A stretch of DNA of 64,000 nt from Gordionus sp. m RMFG-2023 (lineage: Eukaryota; Nematomorpha; Gordioida; Chordodea; Parachordodidae). Location: assembly GCF_954871325.1 (NCBI RefSeq), contig NC_088779.1, forward strand, positions 23,376,846-23,440,845, read 5' to 3'. The notes below the pieces were generated by a model. That model was not told the DNA's origin. It was given only the letters and a program-made list of their open reading frames with translations, and made no database searches. Every line of letters starts with the position of its first letter. Within the stretch, counting starts at the first letter, position 1. Of the stretch, positions 58,101-64,000 are shown one piece after another. A program made the position numbers and the translations under genes.

Positions 58101-61100
58101 TAAGATATCATTAAGATAAGTAAATGAATAAAATGTTGTTAAACGAACCGATTTTTAAAAACGGCTAACTCAATATTTTATTAATTAATAAAATATTGCC
58201 TCGAGATTTTCCTAATAGAAGTCCAAACCTTTGCATTATCTATGAGTAAAATCTCTAGGCTTACGTAATATTATTCTGAGAGTATTGAATTACCCGTTTT
58301 TAAAAGATTGGCTCCAATCGAGCAGTTTAACAATATAATGCATAATTTCTTTTAAAAGTGTATAAAACGAAAATGATATAATCAGAAATCTTTAATTGCA
58401 TAAGCAAAAAATCTTCGAAAGATCAAAATATTTTTCTTAAAAAATTCGTAATTACGCTAAATCACAAAAAAGATTTAAAATTTAAAAAAAAAATAGTTTG
58501 CGTTTGAGTATACTCAAAAATAAAATCTAAAAACAATCTTCAGAAATCAAAAATCATTAAATTTTAGAGCATTTCAAACTCTGAATGCAATACACTATAT
58601 AAAATAGTTTACCATGATCTGACACTATAATAATATTAACGCATTCAATCAGGTTAGCTTTGCTTAAGGTATTGAACAAATAACGTATACTAGTTCCAAC
58701 TTTGCTTATAGCCGTATCAACCTAAAAATTTTTTTTGCCCCCCATTAAAACAATAATTAAGGAGAATAAAGTTTCATAATTTGTCGGCTGAGTATCATAG
58801 TGTTCTATATAGTTGTTAAGGGTCGTTTTTTTTCAAAATGGTCCGATTAAGATTTTAGCTAAAATAATATTATGTAAGCATAGAGATTTGGTGAATAGAT
58901 GTCCAAGCATTTCTCCAACTATGAACAAAATTCTTAGGTTTACAAAATGTTATCTTGGTTATAATCTTAATCTGGCCTTTTAATAACACTAGTTCTATAC
59001 TTAACAGAAAAAGGATGATTCTAAATTATATTTTAAAACTTTTATCGTGAATAATATAATGTGTCGAAGGATTAATTTATCAAAATAAACGCAGCTTTGC
59101 AATAAAAGTGGATATAATATTCAGCTGACGAATAATATCATGATTAACTTCGTTTGAATTCGGTCCGAATTTGTGAATAGAATGATCGGGCTCGTTAAAA
59201 TAGAGACTCATAAATCCGGGTCTTTTACCCTCTGGGAGTTTTAACCATTTAAATATTTGCTCGATGTTATTTTTATAATTTGTCCTATTTTTCAATTTAA
59301 AAATAAATAAATAAAATGGATTAAATCGAATAATGATATAAGATAGAAAAGCGATAAATAACCTTCCAGGTCTGGAAAACTCACTAGGCCCAATACCTAA
59401 AAAACGAAAAATAAAATAAATGTCATTTAGGAGAAATAGAAATTTATCTGGGGAAAAATATATTGGTTAAGAAATAATTATGAAATTTTTTAGAGAGGAT
59501 GAAAATGGTAATCATTTCTCACAAACTTTCCGTTTATCGTGAAATTTATTTTTTAAAAAAAATAATGATACTAAGAACAAATTTAGCGTTTTGGTGTAAT
59601 AGAGACCTAAGATGTAGTAAAATTAATTTATTTCGGCCAGAGTGGGTCCGAAGTCCGGCGTTTATATTTTCTAGGTCTAGGGGAGTCGTTCATTGCCCTA
59701 CTAATATAAATCATATTAAGAAATATATTTTAAATTATTAATTTTATTCTCTATTTTAATGTTATGCATCAAATTTAAATAGTCAGCAAATTGTAATATT
59801 CAATCCAAAGACATTAACTACTTACCTAGAATGACCATTCATTTATTAAAGTGTATATACATTGAAAGTTGCAGTCAATTTCATTGGCGGCAATAGACTT
59901 CATTGAAAGGCATTTTGTTCTATGCCTTTTAAATTTCGTCTAAATTCAATGGCGGATATATGTTACACTTTTTTATGCATTTTAAATTTAAATTTATTAA
60001 AGGAATACATTGTCAGTCAAGTCATGTAATTGGATTTAATTAGGCAAAAATGATAGGAAATATAACATAAATATTTTCCGGGTTAAATGGCGAGGCTTAT
60101 ATTATTTTATTGATGATAATTTTAACGCATGCCCAGGTCATGGGCCGGCCCGGTAGGAATTTGATGTATGTAAAATATATGTACAGCACGGCATCAGACT
60201 AGTTTTCGTTTAACCAACCGAATTCGGCCAAGATATTTTAAAAATGGTATGTAATTACAAAAAAAATAATATATATATATATTTATAAACCATCAAAATT
60301 TATTTGCGATCCAGGCCAGTGTTTAACAGCAAAATCGATGCCATTCTTTTTGGCGGTTATCCATATCTTAATAAAAAAATGTTTATTAATATTATTATTA
60401 TCATTATACATGCTATCAATTTTATATGAATAATTAAGTTTAATTAAAATTCAAATGATCGTCATCCGAATAATTATATGATCAAAAAAAAACTCACTGG
60501 TTCTCCACCCCATTTAATTCGATTATGCGTTTCGTTCTTACTGTGATAAAACTCGGTGCCCGACGATGGATCTTTAAAATGATTTTCGACAATTCCATGG
60601 CTTTCCGGGTATAATCCCTTTCATTTTATGTTAATTTTTATGTAGATGAAATTAGTATCTAATTAATTAACTTTGTTATTATACTATGTTAACGGCAAAG
60701 TATGTCTTAGGTAGAAATTTATGAAAGTGGTAAAATACGCAAGATGGAATATATTTCCGGCGAAAGATTATTCAAATCTTATTTTAAAAAACGCGCGAAA
60801 AATAGCACTATCATTATATAAGGGCGTTTTTTTTTCTTTCAAATTTTAAAAAAAATCTAATTTTGCCTAAAATATATTTTTGTTCCATTACCGGTGTATA
60901 AATACCTATCTAAAAAATATCGACAATTTAATCATAAAATTTCGAGTGATTTTTCATTAATACAATAATTGTTTGATTAAGCAAATTACTAAGAGACAAA
61001 ACAAAACATGTATTATACTTACCGTTACTATCGTATAAAGATTTGGAAAGGTCTTGGTTGGATAGACTGGTCTCATATATTCACTCATGACTCCCTTGGA

Positions 61101-61353
61101 ACCTATATAGGCTAAATCTTTGGCAGCAGCCTTTTTGAGGTAAATGGGATGAAATCCATCCAAATTTATTAAGATCAAAGGCGCTTTCGTAAAACTTAAT
61201 TTAAAAATAAGTTCGATTAATTACAAATAATATTATATCCATATGTATAGTGTAATAATACCCTTTTTTCTGACAAACAGGTGAGAGTCCAGGGGGTGAG
61301 GCTTTCGAGACAATGGCAATAATTGAAAATAAGCACAGGTTGTAGAGAAACAT
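49135..61353 (-). CDS. ENPP: Ectonucleotide pyrophosphatase/phosphodiesterase (ENPP), 18 exons
   Basis: Zinc ectoenzyme hydrolysing nucleotide or phosphodiester substrates outside the cell. Exons (minus): 61353-61262, 61194-61023, 60617-60498, 60366-60291, 59396-59363, 59284-59116, 58721-58613, 58073-57990, 57526-57364, 56388-56313, 53943-53856, 53708-53356, 53010-52882, 52667-52326, 50717-50591, 49868-49682, 49509-49359, 49275-49135; 870 residues. Signal peptide FLYNLCLFSIIAIVS. Catalytic set complete: D43 (INLDGF), nucleophile T79 (PTKTFPN), D198/H202 (EPDHSIHKFGP), D256/H257 (IIVSDHG), H355 (KGSHGYDDG). TPAPNNGTYG follows, then a long acidic linker, then the nuclease-like domain found in ENPP1-3 (ILPENDYIIGYDQD, IVIVGPIFDHNGDS, LIPSHFFVMTLYC, IKDIELLTGLNFF). 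It has ENPP1-3 C-terminal architecture but no somatomedin-B domains. The intron after exon 6 lacks a GT donor. Introns host elements of families A, B and D. Looks functional. Confidence 0.93.
51115..51315. repeat. Degenerate AATTCGAAT-type repeat in an ENPP intron
   Basis: Repeated short words AATAATTCAAAT, ATTCGATCAAAT and TTCGAATAATTC over about 200 bp. Similar words occur at 6930-7010 in a transportin-1 intron. Simple expansion or remnant of a palindromic element. Confidence 0.45.
51478..51680. repeat. C-rich, G-poor tract with a long C run
   Basis: About 200 bp in which the plus strand has many CCC/CCCC groups and almost no G, ending with a run of more than 15 C at about 51660-51676. In the sense of the ENPP transcript this is G-rich, so it could form G-quadruplex structures in the pre-mRNA (inference). 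Confidence 0.7.
51828..52115. mobile_element. Family B inverted-repeat element, complete
   Basis: Left TAATACCTAGAGCTAGACTG and ATGATGCATTCATTA; right GTGAATGCATCGTCAGTCTA. The interior parallels the 48318-48596 copy (GGGGATGCCATTTTGATTAC, GGTTACCAAAATGGCGTGTC). It sits in the ENPP intron between exons 14 and 15. Confidence 0.75.
53213..53290. mobile_element. Family D element, one end only
   Basis: GGCGGTGCAAATGGTATTTC followed by TACACAGGTCTCCTG, the same terminal module as at 3530-3566. Only this end is recognisable. Lies in the ENPP intron after exon 12. Confidence 0.5.
54213..54408. repeat. 98-bp tandem duplication
   Basis: Two adjacent units of about 98 bp, starting TTGCCCATTTAATCATTTTT at 54213 and 54311. 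They differ mainly in the length of a G run (after AGAAGAAAGA in one, AGAAGAGAGA in the other). In the ENPP intron between exons 10 and 11. Confidence 0.9.
54913..55119 (+). other. Unrecognised open frame inside an ENPP intron
   Basis: 68 codons with balanced composition (GEKGHYCILIEGPRWSMQVK, SFAVRTFFISTEGGLKNAQR), antisense to ENPP in its largest intron (56312-53944). Less AT-rich than the surrounding intron. It could be a relic of a repeat or a nested exon; I recognise no family. Confidence 0.3.
58137..58334. mobile_element. Family A palindromic element in an ENPP intron
   Basis: Left TGTTAAACGAACCGATTTTT and AAAACGGCTAACTCAATATT; right GAATTACCCGTTTTTAAAAG and CGAGCAGTTTAACA. The centre carries the family's GTCCAAACCTTTGC and TATGAGTAAAATCTC words. 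Lies between ENPP exons 7 and 8. Confidence 0.75.
58817..58992. mobile_element. Family A element, diverged, in the unusual ENPP intron
   Basis: GTTAAGGGTCGTTTTTTTTC at the left, GTAAGCATAGAGATTTGGTG and GATGTCCAAGCATTTCTCCA in the middle, and GGCCTTTTAATAACACTA at the right. Inside the intron that lacks a GT donor (59115-58722). Confidence 0.6.
59821..60030. mobile_element. Family B element, diverged
   Basis: Left TACCTAGAATGACCATTCAT and TATTAAAGTGTATA; right GGAATACATTGTCAGTCAAG followed by TCATGTAATTGG. Corresponds to the ends of the 48318-48596 copy. In the ENPP intron between exons 4 and 5. Confidence 0.5.
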
Positions 61354-63199
61354 CACATTGAGGTTTCTTATATAGAGAGATAAAAAAAAACTTTGGTACT
61401 AACAGCTCTAATGTGAACCCGATATGAATTTTAAGTCAATAAAATTATTGTGTTTTTAAATTGGTTAGAGATTTAAATAAACAGTTAAAGCAAATTGTTA
61501 GAACTCTATCTTTAATAGGCGCATCCAGGATTTAAGGCGGAAGCTTCTGGATGGCTTCCGTCTCATATAATTTTCATCAGAAGTCTCTAGGCCCGCCATC
61601 AAATTTTTTTCTTGAGAAGATAAGAAATGTCAAATTTTTTAAAAATATTATCAATTAAAAAAGAATTGAGGGGAGGGGGTCATTGAATCATTATTATTTT
61701 TTAAAACCAAATTTTTATCAACTGTTTTTTTTAAAATTATAAATATTAATATAATAATATAGTACTGCGGATCTTAACTTGATACAAACAAGTTGCAACA
61801 ATTTTCAATAAGTTACGGGCGAAATCTATTTTAATTTTTTTTAAGCATAAAACTGAAATGTTTCTCTAGCGATAAAATCAGATTTGATTGTAATTTATTC
61901 TGAATTCTCTGGGATATGTCAAAAAAAACATTTGGGCTGGAGATATACATGAGCCGTTACATCATCCAGCCCCTTTAGCGCAAAATTTTCAATTTTCTCA
62001 AGACTGAAATGTCCTTATAGAGATAAGAATTCAGGGTTGATTGTACTTTATTTTGAATCTGCATGCTGGGCTATGAGAACCAGAGTAAAATAGACTTTAG
62101 TTTAACTCTTGAAATAGAAAAATAAAAATCCGGCCAGAAAAACGGCAGATGGCCGGCTGTAAAAATTATCAAAAACAGTCCAATTGTTATTGTTCAGACC
62201 AGAAAATGTAAGGAAAGAATGCTTTTCAACTTAGAGATCGGCATGGCCCAGCCTTGATCGACGCCATAAAATATCTATTGAACAAGATGCCCGGATCTGC
62301 GATATTTGTTTTCGCCTACCTCTAAGCTCTATATTGTGAAATTAGCACCGGCCTTTAAATAATAAATATTATTGCAACAAGTTGACCTGGCAAAATAAAA
62401 TAACACGATAATTCATTAACAGTTATTTTCCACTTTCATTATAAGGCAATCGTTGGATGTGATAGCTTTACATAATTAATTCTATTTCGTTAAATTATTG
62501 ATTATTAGAAACTAAAGGGGACTGACCTTCATCTATTAATAAATTTCCTTTTATATGTTAATCATTAACACTAACATAAAAATCTTCCGTTTTTGATCTT
62601 TTGTAACTTTCTTACCAAAAATTGACATTGTAATTAATATTTATAAGGTTTATGTATAAAAAAATATAGGTTGTTATAATGATTTCAAGGTTATAACGAA
62701 AATATTATTTGTTATTTTTTTTTTGATAAATTATGTATCAGAAGGTTTGAAGTATTATAGTTTTATTTGATCAACTTTTGATCTATAACTTTTGTTTTGT
62801 TTCACATATTTTCTTTTCCTATGATATTCATTTCTAGTTCTATGTATGCTTTCCTTATAAGGAACAGTATGCATCGAACTAGAAATTTCATATTCAAAGT
62901 TTTTTTTTGCATAGAAAATGTGTTACATAATAAAATTTGAACCGATCAAACTTTACTTGATTTTTTTAAATATAATTTGTCTACAACATTCTGTCATAAT
63001 TTTTTAATAGATACTTTCACATTAATTTAATACAATAAGAGTTTTCGTGCATTACAAATAAAAACATTATAAATGACTTATGCCTTTTTTTTCTACATAC
63101 ACTCTTGTAAATATTAATTACAAGTATTTAGGGTTTGTTGATAGGCAATTTGAAATATATTTTTTTATAATCGTATTTTTGCATATAATTAATATTTTT
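61354..63199. other. Region upstream of ENPP
   Basis: Should contain the ENPP promoter (minus strand, from about 61354 upward), but no distinct box was recognised. A diverged direct duplication is present: CTGAAATGTTTCTCTAGCGA at 61854 and CTGAAATGTCCTTATAGAGA at about 62005, each followed by similar TTGATTGTA(A/C)TTTATT sequence, spacing about 150 bp. No ORF of recognised family. Confidence 0.5.
62830..62886. repeat. 57-bp near-perfect palindrome
   Basis: ATTTCTAGTTCTATGTATGC against the reverse complement of GCATCGAACTAGAAAT, with centre CCTTATAAGG itself a perfect palindrome. The almost absent loop argues against a microRNA precursor; a fold-back element or protein-binding palindrome is more likely. 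Confidence 0.8.
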
Positions 63200-64000
63200 T
63201 TGTCAAGATGAATATTATAAAAGTGATATTTATAAACAAGTAATTGTACAAAAAATAACCCTTCCCTAGTTTCTAATAATGGTGATTAGAACAAGATTTA
63301 ATGTTATATAAATGATTAGCACATGCCTTATAATGAAAGATGAAAGAATAACTTACAAATAAACAAATCAAAATCAACGAAAAGAGTAGGGGTTGAACAT
63401 TACATGCCAAATGATTGTATCTAAAGAATTGTTTAATTGCACGTTTAGAACTTATCGGTTACGCTATGTTATAGAAATATCGTTAGATCCGGTGCATCTT
63501 ATCACTTAAGACCTCTAACATGTTGATCATAGTTTATATCATAGCAAATCTAATAAAAATCAAACAGGCTTTGAATACAAATACTGCGTCAGAACGATAA
63601 AATTCGATTGCTTTTGAAAATTGAAACAGCATGATGTATGATGGGTATCTAGCCAGATCTTCGTATTGTGCAAGGTCAAGATTTGGTAATAATAAGGCCA
63701 CTTTACTACTGCATTCTCATGGCCCAGAGATTCAACATAAAGTATAATCAACCTTGATTTAATATTTGAACGTGGATGTTATCAGATTGAAAAGCTGTGA
63801 ATTCTTGATCTGAATTATTCATTCTGGATGCTTTAACGGCTTGAGGCATATGAACAGATATGGCAACGTAGAGCTGAAAAATGAATAAAGTGATCGATTC
63901 ATGTTATAAAATCGTTTAAAGATATGCCCAATAGGTTCTAAATCTCCTTTATAATTTATAAATGAATGTTTATTGATTATCTGAAGGACAAAATAAGAAA
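63200..64000 (-). pseudogene. Unrecognised coding-like stretches at the window edge
   Basis: On the minus strand several protein-like open stretches follow each other, for example AVKASRMNNSDQEFTAFQSD and, further down, LDLAQYEDLARYPSYIML. They lie in more than one frame and extend to the window end. This is either a decayed copy of an element, a gene with poor base-level assembly, or a multi-exon gene whose splice sites I cannot settle. I recognise no family. Confidence 0.35.

Noticed and set aside
62820-62895. microRNA precursor at the 62830 palindrome
   Set aside because: The stem has almost no loop and is symmetrical, unlike a pre-miRNA.

Overview
The window is about three-quarters A+T with no bacterial gene organisation. 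Its genes are split by short AT-rich GT-AG introns and encode clearly animal proteins: transportin-1, a SEA/EGF membrane protein, UBOX5/RNF37, an SLC6 symporter and an ENPP ectophosphodiesterase. Together with many small inverted-repeat transposons, a LINE and a hAT transposon, this points to nuclear DNA of an AT-rich invertebrate. I cannot name the phylum. Exons were predicted by eye from reading frames, splice sites and remembered family alignments.

Layout. 365-7134 (+) holds the last ten visible exons of transportin-1; the 5' part lies outside the window. 7135-14081 has no recognised gene. 14082-16224 (+) encodes a signal-peptide, SEA, EGF and transmembrane protein. 16225-20584 carries small palindromic transposons. 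20585-23182 (-) has several exon-like stretches of an unrecognised gene. 24140-31259 is a LINE (endonuclease plus reverse transcriptase, +) split by a hAT transposon whose transposase runs on the minus strand. UBOX5 (31265-32663, +) is intronless and starts only a few bases after the LINE tail. 35907-36297 has a perfect hairpin beside a small basic ORF. 37952-41180 (-) is a complete SLC6 symporter in 13 exons. 41181-49134 has no recognised gene and is filled with repeats and strand-skewed tracts. 49135-61353 (-) is a complete ENPP gene in 18 exons. 63200-64000 (-) has open stretches of an unrecognised coding relic.

The genes do not form a pathway; this is an ordinary animal gene neighbourhood with much accessory DNA. 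At least four families of short inverted-repeat elements (called A to D here) recur across introns and spacers. Family D has 8-bp target duplications typical of hAT elements. Several conserved host genes contain a single point where the frame must change (UBOX5, and SLC6 unless a 43-bp intron is real), so base-level assembly errors are a live alternative to biology. I saw no convincing new multi-gene system. The best leads are the UBOX5/LINE junction, a possible AT-AG intron in ENPP, and the unrecognised minus-strand gene at 20.6-23.2 kb.
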